7,723 nucleotides of DNA, from assembly GCA_030628325.1 (NCBI GenBank), contig DAOVRB010000034.1, positions 1-7,723 of the forward strand, written 5' to 3'. The notes beneath the pieces are model-generated. The model did no database searches. It was given only the letters and a program-made list of their open reading frames with translations, and had not been told where the DNA came from. Position 1 is the stretch's first letter, and each line of letters begins with the position of its first letter. Origin of the DNA: Methanomicrobiaceae archaeon (GTDB taxonomy: Archaea; Halobacteriota; Methanomicrobia; Methanomicrobiales; Methanomicrobiaceae). The position numbers and the translations under genes are program-made. Of the stretch, positions 1-5,415 are shown piece after piece.

Positions 1-98
1 GAGGAGGGTGTACCGGGATAACCGCCTGCAAAATCAATATTCGCCTCAAGGCAGGCACGGGCAATCACCTCATTTCCAAGCATATATTGTGTAACCAT
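1..98 (-). CDS. iorA: Indolepyruvate:ferredoxin oxidoreductase alpha subunit, N-terminal fragment (cut by window edge)
   Basis: Only the first 32 codons are present; the gene runs off the left edge. The minus strand from the ATG at 98 reads MVTQYMLGNEVIARAC and continues to FAGGYPGTPS. The LGNEAIARG-like start followed by a GYPGTPSSEI-like motif is the typical N-terminus of IorA, where the TPP-binding pyrimidine domain begins. By family knowledge, IorA with IorB oxidises aryl pyruvates (indolepyruvate, phenylpyruvate) to aryl-acetyl-CoA with ferredoxin as acceptor, reversibly in methanogens that make aromatic amino acids from arylacetates. An in-frame TAA lies just upstream of the ATG, so no earlier start is likely. 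There is no clear Shine-Dalgarno. An AT-rich TATTAAAA (134-141, minus strand) could be the TATA box. iorB, if present, would lie beyond the left edge. Family call is firm although the fragment is short. Confidence 0.85.
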   Translation of the reverse strand, partial: MVTQYMLGNEVIARACLEANIDFAGGYPGTPS

Positions 99-191
99 AG
101 CAATCTGAGAGAGTTATATGTCATAGGATTACTTTTAATATTTCTTATGACCGGCCAGGATCTCCGATATTACTGATCATTACCACGATGC

Positions 192-216
192 CCTGACATC
201 AGGCAGATATCCTGCC
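192..216. repeat. Two abutting dyads in the iorA / tRNA-Ile divergent region
   Basis: CCTGA CA TCAGG (192-203) is followed by GGCAG ATATC CTGCC (202-216); each has perfect 5-bp arms and they share GG. The 2-base centre of the first is too short for an RNA hairpin, so a protein-binding DNA dyad is the simpler reading. They lie between iorA (minus, start 98) and the tRNA promoter (TATA at 259). The rest of 99-304 shows no gene. Confidence 0.3.
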
Positions 217-258
217 ACATTACTGAAACAGAGACACTGCCAGTGCAAATACACAATC

Positions 259-265
259 TATAAAA
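259..265 (+). promoter_or_regulatory. TATA box of tRNA-Ile
   Basis: TATAAAA lies 40-46 bases before the first tRNA base. With the usual archaeal spacing of about 25 bases, transcription would begin near 287, leaving a short 5' leader of about 15-20 bases for RNase P to remove. Confidence 0.5.
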
Positions 266-304
266 CCTCACACGGACACGTTAATAAGGCAGCAATCATT
301 GATG

Positions 305-377
305 GGGCCCGTAGCATAGTCGGTGGTGCACCCGGCTGATAACCGGGAGGTCGTGCGTTCGAGTCGCACCGGGCCCA
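305..377 (+). tRNA. tRNA-Ile (anticodon GAU)
   Basis: A complete 73-base cloverleaf. The acceptor stem is GGGCCCG (305-311) with CGGGCCC (370-376), seven Watson-Crick pairs, and discriminator A377. The D arm begins GCAT at 314. The anticodon stem is CCCGG/CCGGG (331-335/343-347) around loop CTGATAA, placing anticodon GAT at 338-340. The T arm is GTGCG TTCGAGT CGCAC (353-369). The variable loop has five bases and there is no intron. CCA is not encoded (ACTA follows), as in most euryarchaeal tRNAs. A341 occupies position 37, so this tRNA is expected to carry t6A. The GAU anticodon reads AUC and AUU. Confidence 0.97.
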
Positions 378-383
378 CTACAC

Positions 384-387
384 TTTT
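384..387 (+). terminator. Oligo-T terminator after tRNA-Ile
   Basis: TTTT lies 7 bases past the mature 3' end. Archaeal RNA polymerase can stop at short T runs without a hairpin, and the next gene has its own TATA box directly downstream. Confidence 0.4.
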
Positions 388-392
388 GTAAA

Positions 393-400
393 TTATATAT
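393..400 (+). promoter_or_regulatory. TATA box of the two-span membrane protein gene
   Basis: TTATATAT is centred about 26 bases before the ATG at 423. That is the normal TATA-to-transcription-start distance, so the message would begin at or within a few bases of the start codon. No Shine-Dalgarno is visible between 401 and 422, consistent with a leaderless mRNA. Confidence 0.55.
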
Positions 401-422
401 CATTTGTAAACAACTTTTATTT

Positions 423-896
423 ATGGAAAATAATCAGAAGGCACTCATAATCGGGGGTGGCCTGATTACTATTGCCCTTATTTTTGCAAACATGATCTAC
501 ATCGCAGGAGTTGCGGCAATCATTGTCGCCACCCTGTACATGGGCATGGTAATGATGAACACCAGTTCTAAATTCGTATACCACCCCGAAGTCAAAGGGT
601 ACCTCAAAGACGATGCAAAGGGAGTTATTCTCAAAAATACAGGCAAAACAGAAGTTAAAAACATACATGTCGCCCTTGTGCCACTCAACATTGAATTTGA
701 TGTACAGAGACTCAAACCAGAAGAAAAATACGAATATGAACAGGATTCAATGATAGAAGAAGCCAAAATAGTAATCACTTATGAAAATGAGGCAGGAGAA
801 TCATTTTCGTGGGACAATGTACTCTCTGCTCTCGGTAGCACAGATGATGGCGACCTTTTAAAACCGGTATTTCCAATGTTTTCCTGGAAAGACTGA
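423..896 (+). CDS. Small membrane-anchored protein of unknown function
   Basis: 157 residues; I do not recognise a named family. Residues about 7-22 and 24-44 are two closely spaced hydrophobic spans forming a membrane hairpin with almost no loop. A soluble domain of about 110 residues follows. Its alternating pattern (GVILKNTGKTEVKNIHVALV, then KIVITYENEAG) with the NTG turn suggests a small beta-sandwich of the Ig-like/CARDB kind, but this is inference from the pattern only. The C-terminus is acidic, then ends KPVFPMFSWKD. There are no cysteines, no metal motif and no signal-peptidase site. The ATG at 423 is the first possible start and sits about 26 bases after a TATA box. The gene is isolated: tRNA-Ile ends 45 bases upstream, and a repeat element separates it from the next gene. 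T runs at 905-908 and 950-953 may end its message. Confidence 0.8.
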   Translation: MENNQKALIIGGGLITIALIFANMIYIAGVAAIIVATLYMGMVMMNTSSKFVYHPEVKGYLKDDAKGVILKNTGKTEVKNIHVALVPLNIEFDVQRLKPEEKYEYEQDSMIEEAKIVITYENEAGESFSWDNVLSALGSTDDGDLLKPVFPMFSWKD

Positions 897-956
897 TACC
901 CTCATTTTAAAACGTGTATTAAGTGAAATTAAGAGAACGTCAGGCGATCTTTTATG

Positions 957-1017
957 AAAACGTGCATGACGCGTAAGCGTTAAGGCGCAGTTTTGATAAC
1001 AAATCACGAAGTGGTTT
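957..1017 (+). repeat. Dispersed double-hairpin element, copy A
   Basis: Hairpin 1 (957-994) has AAAACGTGC pairing with GCGC-A-GTTTT (one bulged A at 989), then an inner stem ACGC/GCGT (969-972/977-980) closed by GTAA, a GNRA-type tetraloop if transcribed rightward. Hairpin 2 (1001-1017) is AAATCAC GAA GTGGTTT, seven pairs with one T-G. Copies B (7038-7092) and C (2609-2665) lie on the opposite strand and share AAAACGTGCA and the two-hairpin layout. This copy lies between the two-span protein gene and the NapH-like gene and could end the upstream transcript, but copy C is not downstream of any gene. Confidence 0.65.
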
Positions 1018-1028
1018 ACATAGCAAAT

Positions 1029-1036
1029 TATAAAAA
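1029..1036 (+). promoter_or_regulatory. TATA box of the NapH-like gene
   Basis: TATAAAAA, preceded by purine-rich AGCAAA (a possible BRE), lies about 75 bases before the ATG at 1108. Transcription would start near 1055-1060 and leave a leader of about 50 bases. That leader contains an AGGATGA ribosome binding site (1097-1103), 4 bases before the start. Confidence 0.5.
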
Positions 1037-1107
1037 CAGCTAAAGTTTTTTATCTCATGCCTGTTTAAAGAGATACCTGTAGAATATTTCATATTCAGGA
1101 TGATATT

Positions 1108-1893
1108 ATGCCACCGGATCTATTTCCAAAATTCATAGGATTTGCATATGCATTTATTGTAGTATTTATTCTCGCATACCTCTGGAATAAAAAGTATATC
1201 TCAAGAAAACAGACAATTCCAATATTAATCCTCTCAACAGCACTTGGATTTCTAATATTTGCACCCATGACACCACATAATTTCCAGAGTCTTATTTTAA
1301 AGGATATGACAGGACTTGGCGGTCCCCTGCTTATCGCAACCGTTGGAATGTCAGCAATGCTTGTGATTTCTCTGATATTCGGAAGGATATTCTGCGGTCA
1401 TATCTGCCCTGTCGGAACCATACAGGAACTTGCATCCCTGATTCCTGTACCTAAATTCGGACGAAAACTTAAAAGGGAAACAATAACATTTCGGGCAATA
1501 GTCTTTGTGATTATAATAGCAGCGGCATATTTTTACTCCTACGCAGTCGTGGATCTCTTCGGAATATATGAATTCTTCCACCTTACAGCAGGTATTCTGT
1601 TCATCGTATTCCTTCTGATAATTATCGCATCCGCATTTTTTTACAGACCATTCTGTCGCCTTATCTGTCCGTACGGCACATTGCTTGCTATTCTTTCTGC
1701 ATACAGCGTACTGGGAATCCGGAGAGGCAGCCAGTGTATAGATTGTGGAAAATGCGAAAAAGTCTGCCCTGTTGATGAAGCCAAAAGAGGAGATCTGGGA
1801 GCAGAATGCTACATGTGCGGGAGATGCCTTGAGGTCTGCCCAAAACCAGGTGCTATCTGGTACGGCCGTCCGGAAAAGAAAGATGAAAAATGA
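1108..1893 (+). CDS. NapH/NosR-like membrane 4Fe-4S protein
   Basis: 261 residues. Hydrophobic spans lie at about 9-27, 38-54, 74-92, 129-148 and 159-178, with a possible sixth at 189-204. Two cytoplasmic-side CxxxCP motifs follow spans as in NapH: FCGHICPVG (C96, C100, P101) and FCRLICPYG (C183, C187, P188). The C-terminus carries two complete CxxCxxCxxxCP ferredoxin clusters (C210/213/216/220 and C234/237/240/244). By family knowledge such proteins pass electrons between the quinone or membrane pool and a soluble or extracytoplasmic partner. No nitrate, nitrous oxide or dehalogenase genes are nearby, so the partner here is unknown. It lies alone between its own promoter and a convergent gene. 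The ATG at 1108 is supported by AGGATGA at 1097-1103 and by the first span beginning within ten residues. The family call is secure; the pathway is not. Confidence 0.92.
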   Translation: MPPDLFPKFIGFAYAFIVVFILAYLWNKKYISRKQTIPILILSTALGFLIFAPMTPHNFQSLILKDMTGLGGPLLIATVGMSAMLVISLIFGRIFCGHICPVGTIQELASLIPVPKFGRKLKRETITFRAIVFVIIIAAAYFYSYAVVDLFGIYEFFHLTAGILFIVFLLIIIASAFFYRPFCRLICPYGTLLAILSAYSVLGIRRGSQCIDCGKCEKVCPVDEAKRGDLGAECYMCGRCLEVCPKPGAIWYGRPEKKDEK

Positions 1894-1979
1894 ATCGTGA
1901 ACAAAAGAACTGAGTATCATATCTATAGTTCAGACGTTGCACCCTGACAAAAATTGCAAAATGGATTGCAAAACCTATT

Positions 1980-1986
1980 AAAAAAA
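1980..1986 (-). terminator. Oligo-T terminator of the 176-residue protein gene
   Basis: Seven A on the plus strand give T7 on the minus strand, 9 bases past the TAA at 1995-1997. It lies in the 101-base convergent gap with the NapH-like gene. On the plus strand T6 at 1998-2003 could end the NapH-like transcript just inside the convergent gene. Confidence 0.45.
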
Positions 1987-1994
1987 GACGGAAA

Positions 1995-2525
1995 TTATTT
2001 TTTCTCTTCAAAGACAAATGAAAGTGTCATTTCCAGTGCATTGACCAGTTCAGTTTCACCCTGCAGATACTCGCGCAATGCCCGATACAACATGAACATA
2101 ATATCATATCCATATAAGTCAAGGACTTCCTCAGGAGTTAATTCCTGCTTATAAGAATCGATAATAAAGTCACTTGTACTATACATCAGTTCATAGAACT
2201 TCCCTTCTTCAGAAAGAACGCAGTACTGGCTTGTAACCTTCTTATTCATATCATCAGGACGGTATTCCATCGGGTCTACCTTCCCGAGAATTATCATCTT
2301 CTTATCATGGAAAACGGTATCATACATCTCACCCTTGCCATCCTGCTTCCCGCGGACCAGCATTTCCATGCCAATCTTAGGGATAAAAGGCGAGACCTTC
2401 CCGGCCATCCCCGCAAGCAGAGCTGCCTGGTTTTCTGTCACATCCTTCGACAGCTTCCCTTCCTTCTCATTTAAATCCTTTATTTTCTCAACAATCGCAG
2501 AGAAACCCTCTTCAATAACATCCAT
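1995..2525 (-). CDS. Soluble protein of unknown function
   Basis: 176 residues, acidic, with no membrane span, signal peptide or cysteine/histidine motif. I do not recognise the family. Residues 1-30 form a charged, probably helical segment (FSAIVEKIKDLNEKEGKL). A glycine/methionine-rich stretch follows (LLAGMAGKVSPFIPKIGMEM, 37-56), then probable strands (MYDTVFHDKKMIILGKV, 67-83), and a helical C-terminus (about 130-173, LTPEEVLDLYGYDIMFMLYR). The start is well supported. A GGGGTGA ribosome binding site (2533-2539) sits 7 bases before the ATG, and a TATA box lies at 2568-2576. It is transcribed away from the znu operon across a 393-base region and converges on the NapH-like gene. Nothing in the context assigns a function. 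Confidence 0.82.
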   Translation of the reverse strand: MDVIEEGFSAIVEKIKDLNEKEGKLSKDVTENQAALLAGMAGKVSPFIPKIGMEMLVRGKQDGKGEMYDTVFHDKKMIILGKVDPMEYRPDDMNKKVTSQYCVLSEEGKFYELMYSTSDFIIDSYKQELTPEEVLDLYGYDIMFMLYRALREYLQGETELVNALEMTLSFVFEEKK

Positions 2526-2532
2526 CTTTTGT

Positions 2533-2539
2533 TCACCCC
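2533..2539 (-). promoter_or_regulatory. Strong ribosome binding site of the 176-residue protein gene
   Basis: On the minus strand GGGGTGA lies 7 bases before the ATG at 2525 and matches the GGTGA core of the archaeal Shine-Dalgarno. It fixes this start codon. Confidence 0.7.
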
Positions 2540-2567
2540 GGTTTCCTACACTATTATTTAACAGGTG

Positions 2568-2576
2568 ATTTATAAG
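2568..2576 (-). promoter_or_regulatory. TATA box of the 176-residue protein gene
   Basis: The minus strand reads CTTATAAAT, about 45 bases before the ATG at 2525. Transcription would begin near 2545 with a leader of about 20 bases holding the ribosome binding site. Confidence 0.6.
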
Positions 2577-2608
2577 TATGGCGTAAAATCACACACTCTT
2601 TTAGCTCC

Positions 2609-2665
2609 GTGGCAGTCCACCTATCATGAAAACGGTGCCTGAAGCCTATACTTCATGCACGTTTT
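2609..2665 (-). repeat. Dispersed double-hairpin element, copy C
   Basis: Hairpin 1 (2629-2665) has AAAAC(G)GTGC against GCACGTTTT with one bulged G, then TGAAG/CTTCA (2640-2644/2651-2655), around loop CCTATA. This is the most stable copy by eye. Hairpin 2 (2609-2620) is GTGG CAGT CCAC. Read on the minus strand it begins AAAACGTGCA and follows the layout of copies A and B. It lies between two divergent promoters, so it is not at the 3' end of any gene. From 2666 to 2736 I see no gene, only the partner arm of an alternative stem (2672-2681). Confidence 0.6.
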
Positions 2666-2681
2666 TATACACATGAAGTAT
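2648..2681. repeat. Perfect 10-bp inverted repeat competing with copy C hairpin
   Basis: ATACTTCATG (2648-2657) and CATGAAGTAT (2672-2681) are exact reverse complements with a 14-base spacer. The left arm contains the CTTCA used in copy C hairpin 1, so the two structures exclude each other. Confidence 0.5.
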
Positions 2682-2717
2682 CATATCAGAGATTGTAAGA
2701 TACAAAATCAAAATACG

Positions 2718-2769
2718 TCTGGATTGTTAAAACATATCTGGAAATATTACCAGACAGAATTATACCAGA
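2718..2769. promoter_or_regulatory. Nested TCTGG/CCAGA dyad, candidate operator upstream of znuA
   Basis: TCTGGAAATATTACCAGA (2737-2754) is an 18-bp palindrome with a single mismatched pair. Extra half-sites lie outside it: TCTGG at 2718-2722 and CCAGA at 2765-2769. It lies about 165 bases upstream of znuA and about 90 bases before the best znuA TATA candidate. It could bind a metal-responsive or other repressor, but I cannot match it to a known operator consensus. Confidence 0.35.
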
Positions 2770-2841
2770 TTCTGCTGCAACACTATCGCATAAACTACCC
2801 ACATGAAGAAAGAGACTTCCCGCTTCTCCACATCCAACCCC

Positions 2842-2855
2842 ATAAAATAAATATT
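2842..2855 (+). promoter_or_regulatory. Candidate TATA region of the znu operon
   Basis: ATAAAATAAATATT is the best AT-rich element at suitable distance from znuA, predicting a start near 2870-2878 and a leader of about 45 bases. The leader carries GAGGA (2906-2910), 8 bases before the ATG. CTATAAAT at 2896-2903 looks better as a TATA box but would start transcription inside the coding region. Confidence 0.4.
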
Positions 2856-2918
2856 AATTCAGATATGATGTAAACTACCAACCAAAAAATTCCAGCTATA
2901 AATCTGAGGACAGAAAAT

Positions 2919-3821
2919 ATGAAAATAAAATCAACACCATCCGCAATTACAATCACTGCAATCATTGCAGTCATTGGATTATGCGTACTCACTTCAGCCT
3001 GCATCTCAGACACAGGAGGAACAGCAGACTCAGCAAACGCAAACACAACAGGTACACACCAGACAGACCAACTCGTAGTTGCAGTTTCAATTCTCCCGCA
3101 AAAAGAATTTGTACAATCAATTGGCGGAGAAAACGTGGATATAATTGTGCTCATCCCGCCAGGTGCCAGCCCTGCGACATATGCGCCTACAACCGGACAG
3201 ATGATAGAAATCTCAAAAGCCAGGGCTTATTTCAAAGTTGGTTCCCCACTGCCGTTTGAAAAGACATACCTGAATAAATTAATCTCTGCAAACCGGGAGA
3301 TGGCCATTACAGACTGTTCAAAAGGCATTACCATAAAAAATAATGACCCGCATATCTGGAACTCCCCTGCGAATGCAGTTATCATGTGCAGAAATATAGC
3401 AGACGGGCTTTCTGAGATCGACCCGGATAATGCCGGTGAATATAAACAGAACTTAAAAGAGTATATCACCAGCCTGAACGAACTGGATAAAAACATAAAA
3501 AATATCCTGAATAAAACAGAGAACAGAAAAATCATGATATTCCATCCAGCCTGGGGGTATTTTGCAGACGACTATGACCTTGAACAGATCCCTGTTGAAG
3601 TTGAAGGGAAAGAACCGGGCGCAAAACAGATGGCAGAATTAATCACTTTTGCAAAATCAGAAGATATCACCAGAATCTTTGCAGACCCGCAGATGAATTC
3701 GGAAAGTGCCAGAGTGATTGCAGAACAGATCGGAGGAAAAGTAGTCTATGCAGACCCGCTTGCACCTGACTACCATTCAAACCTCCTCAGTGTGGCAAAG
3801 AAAATTGCACAGGCGGAGTAA
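2919..3821 (+). CDS. znuA: Metal ABC transporter substrate-binding lipoprotein (ZnuA/TroA family)
   Basis: 300 residues, typical length for cluster A-I metal-binding proteins. A signal peptide (about 9-27) ends in LTSAC, so Cys28 is the probable lipid anchor. A Thr/Asn/Gly-rich linker (31-48) follows, then the binding fold from VVAVSILPQKEFVQSIGG. Metal ligands visible by family comparison are His145 (NDPHIWNSP), His209 (IFHPAWGYFADDY) and Asp279 (VVYADPLA). The first ligand, normally His in a GADPHxYEP-like motif, is absent: this protein has PGASPATYAP (81-90). There is also no His-rich loop, so zinc is a guess and Mn or another divalent ion is possible. The protein captures the metal outside the membrane and delivers it to ZnuB. 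The start is supported by GAGGA at 2906-2910. It is the first gene of a three-gene operon. Confidence 0.93.
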   Translation: MKIKSTPSAITITAIIAVIGLCVLTSACISDTGGTADSANANTTGTHQTDQLVVAVSILPQKEFVQSIGGENVDIIVLIPPGASPATYAPTTGQMIEISKARAYFKVGSPLPFEKTYLNKLISANREMAITDCSKGITIKNNDPHIWNSPANAVIMCRNIADGLSEIDPDNAGEYKQNLKEYITSLNELDKNIKNILNKTENRKIMIFHPAWGYFADDYDLEQIPVEVEGKEPGAKQMAELITFAKSEDITRIFADPQMNSESARVIAEQIGGKVVYADPLAPDYHSNLLSVAKKIAQAE

Positions 3822-3823
3822 CC

Positions 3824-4597
3824 GTGTCAAAAGCGATCATCTCACTGGAAGATGTCTGGTTCCGTTATAAAGACACACAGGTCGTTGAAGCAGTAAACCT
3901 TCAGATCTACGACCACGATTTTCTGGGGATTATCGGGCCTAACGGTGGTGGCAAGACCACACTGCTTAAACTGATTCTCGGCCTGATCACTCCGGACCGT
4001 GGAAGAATAAGAGTTCTGGGCGGAGACCCGCGGGAACACAGAACATCCATAGGCTATGTCCCGCAGTACCGCACTTTTGACTTCGCCTTCCCGATCAGCG
4101 TAAGCCAGATGGTTCTGACGGGCCGTCTCGGCCACATCCATAAAACATTCAGGAAATACAGCAGAGAAGACCATGAAATCGTAAAAAACTGCCTGGAGAT
4201 GATGGAGATATATGATCTACGAGACCGTCAGGTAGGTCAGTTATCAGGCGGCCAGCAGCAGAAGGTGATGCTCGCACGTGCACTTGCCACCAACCCAAGA
4301 ATCCTGCTCCTTGATGAACCCACAAACCACGTAGACGCCCGGACTGAGGTGAACTTCTTTGAGATCTTAAAAGAACTTCACACAGAGATAGCAATAGTTG
4401 TTGTAAGCCATGATATCGGAGCAATATCCACATACGTCGACCGTATCGCCTGTATGAACCAAAAACTCTACATCCACGACTCACCTGAAATCACGGGTGA
4501 AATGGTCGCAGAGACATACCGGTGCCCGGTTGAACTCATCGCACACGGAGTTCCACACAGGGTTTTAGAAGAGCACAAAAATATGGAGAATAAATGA
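3824..4597 (+). CDS. znuC: Metal ABC transporter ATPase
   Basis: 257 residues, the usual ZnuC length. All ABC motifs are intact: Walker A GPNGGGKTT (38-46), Q-loop VPQ (Gln81), signature LSGGQQQK (140-147), Walker B ILLLDEP (160-166), D-loop NHVD (168-171) and H-switch His196 (VVSHD). ATP hydrolysis by the dimer drives metal import through ZnuB. The start is GTG, 2 bases after the znuA stop. It is chosen because GGAG (3815-3818), which overlaps the end of znuA, lies 5 bases upstream and the product opens with the normal beta strand (SKAIISLEDVWF). The C-terminal tail (about 220-257), with HGVPHRVLEEH, contains several histidines. Placement between znuA and znuB, with translational coupling on both sides, makes the role clear although the exact metal is not. 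Confidence 0.95.
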   Translation: MSKAIISLEDVWFRYKDTQVVEAVNLQIYDHDFLGIIGPNGGGKTTLLKLILGLITPDRGRIRVLGGDPREHRTSIGYVPQYRTFDFAFPISVSQMVLTGRLGHIHKTFRKYSREDHEIVKNCLEMMEIYDLRDRQVGQLSGGQQQKVMLARALATNPRILLLDEPTNHVDARTEVNFFEILKELHTEIAIVVVSHDIGAISTYVDRIACMNQKLYIHDSPEITGEMVAETYRCPVELIAHGVPHRVLEEHKNMENK

Positions 4598-5415
4598 TCG
4601 AAATTCTCTATTTTGAATTTTTCAGAAATGCCCTCGCTGCCGGACTTCTTGCAAGCATCGCATGCGGAATAATGGGAACATACGTAGTAGTAAAGAAGAT
4701 TTCATTCATCAGCGGAGGTATATCACACTCCGCATTCGGTGGAATAGGTCTGGGATACCTTCTGGGCTTCAGCCCGATAACAGGAGCCATAATATTCAGT
4801 CTTGCAGCAGCCCTTGGTATAGGAATTGCAAGCAAAAATGGTGGCGAAAACGAGGACACAGTGATCGCAACCATGTGGGCGACCGGGATGGCACTGGGTA
4901 TCCTGTTTATCTCCCTTGCACCGGGTTATGCACCTGACCTGATGAGTTACCTCTTTGGAAACATACTCTTTGTCCCGGCAGGGGACCTCACTCTGATGCT
5001 CATTCTTGACGTGGCAATAATCTGCATTGTCTGGTTATTTTACAATGAATTCCTTGCCATCTCTTTTGACGAGGAATTTGCCACCATAATGAATATCCCT
5101 GTTGAGAGACTCTGCCTGCTCTTACTCTGCTTAATCGCACTTACAGTCGTCATGCTGATAAAAGTTGTCGGTGTAATTCTTGTAATCGCACTCCTCACAA
5201 TACCTGCTGCAATAGCACAGCAGCACAGCGAAAACTTAAAGAAAATCATGTTTATTGCAATTGTTCTGGGCATTGTATTCACATTTACCGGAATGTGGAT
5301 CTCTTATCTTGCAGATGTGCCGTCAGGTGCCACAATAATCATCGTGGCAGCCATAGCATACCTCATTTCAATGGGACTGCAAAAATTCAGAAAGACTACA
5401 GTCTCTCTGCAATAA
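4594..5415 (+). CDS. znuB: Metal ABC transporter permease (ABC-3 family)
   Basis: 273 residues, mostly hydrophobic, with seven or eight membrane spans: about 12-33, 48-60, 63-79, 93-109, 133-150, 172-205, 217-238 and 243-262. Family hallmarks are VVVKKISFISGGISHSAFGG (31-50), with the conserved SH, EDTVIATMWATGMALG in the middle, DEEFATIMNIPV (159-170), which resembles the ATPase-coupling loop, and PSGATIII (243-250). It forms the channel for the metal delivered by ZnuA and is powered by ZnuC. Its ATG overlaps the znuC stop as ATGA (4594-4597), with GGAG at 4585-4588, so translation is coupled. Its last 20 bases overlap the 3' end of the convergent methylthiotransferase gene, and no separate terminator is evident between them. 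Confidence 0.95.
   Translation: MIEILYFEFFRNALAAGLLASIACGIMGTYVVVKKISFISGGISHSAFGGIGLGYLLGFSPITGAIIFSLAAALGIGIASKNGGENEDTVIATMWATGMALGILFISLAPGYAPDLMSYLFGNILFVPAGDLTLMLILDVAIICIVWLFYNEFLAISFDEEFATIMNIPVERLCLLLLCLIALTVVMLIKVVGVILVIALLTIPAAIAQQHSENLKKIMFIAIVLGIVFTFTGMWISYLADVPSGATIIIVAAIAYLISMGLQKFRKTTVSLQ

Noticed and set aside
909..917. Extra AAAACGTGT upstream of copy A as a fourth repeat copy
   Set aside because: No complementary arm and no second hairpin follow, so it is at most a fragment.
954..983. Tiny frame MKTCMTRKR in copy A
   Set aside because: It is nine codons made entirely of repeat sequence and is best explained as the hairpin arm, not a gene.
1953..1973. Two copies of ATTGCAAAA separated by TGG
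   Set aside because: They are short and AT-rich in a convergent gap next to a T run; chance or termination-related composition is enough.
1954..2154. 66-codon plus-strand frame across the convergent gap
   Set aside because: It mostly lies antisense to the 3' end of the well-supported 176-residue protein gene and has no ribosome binding site.
2655..2873. 72-codon plus-strand frame between copy C and znuA
   Set aside because: Its ATG lies inside the repeat hairpin, it has no ribosome binding site, the peptide is rich in His, Ile, Gln and Tyr with almost no Ala or Val, and it spans the candidate operator and promoter of znuA.
3127..3136. GAAAACGTGG within znuA, resembling the repeat start
   Set aside because: It encodes the conserved GENVD segment of the binding protein, and no hairpin or further similarity follows.
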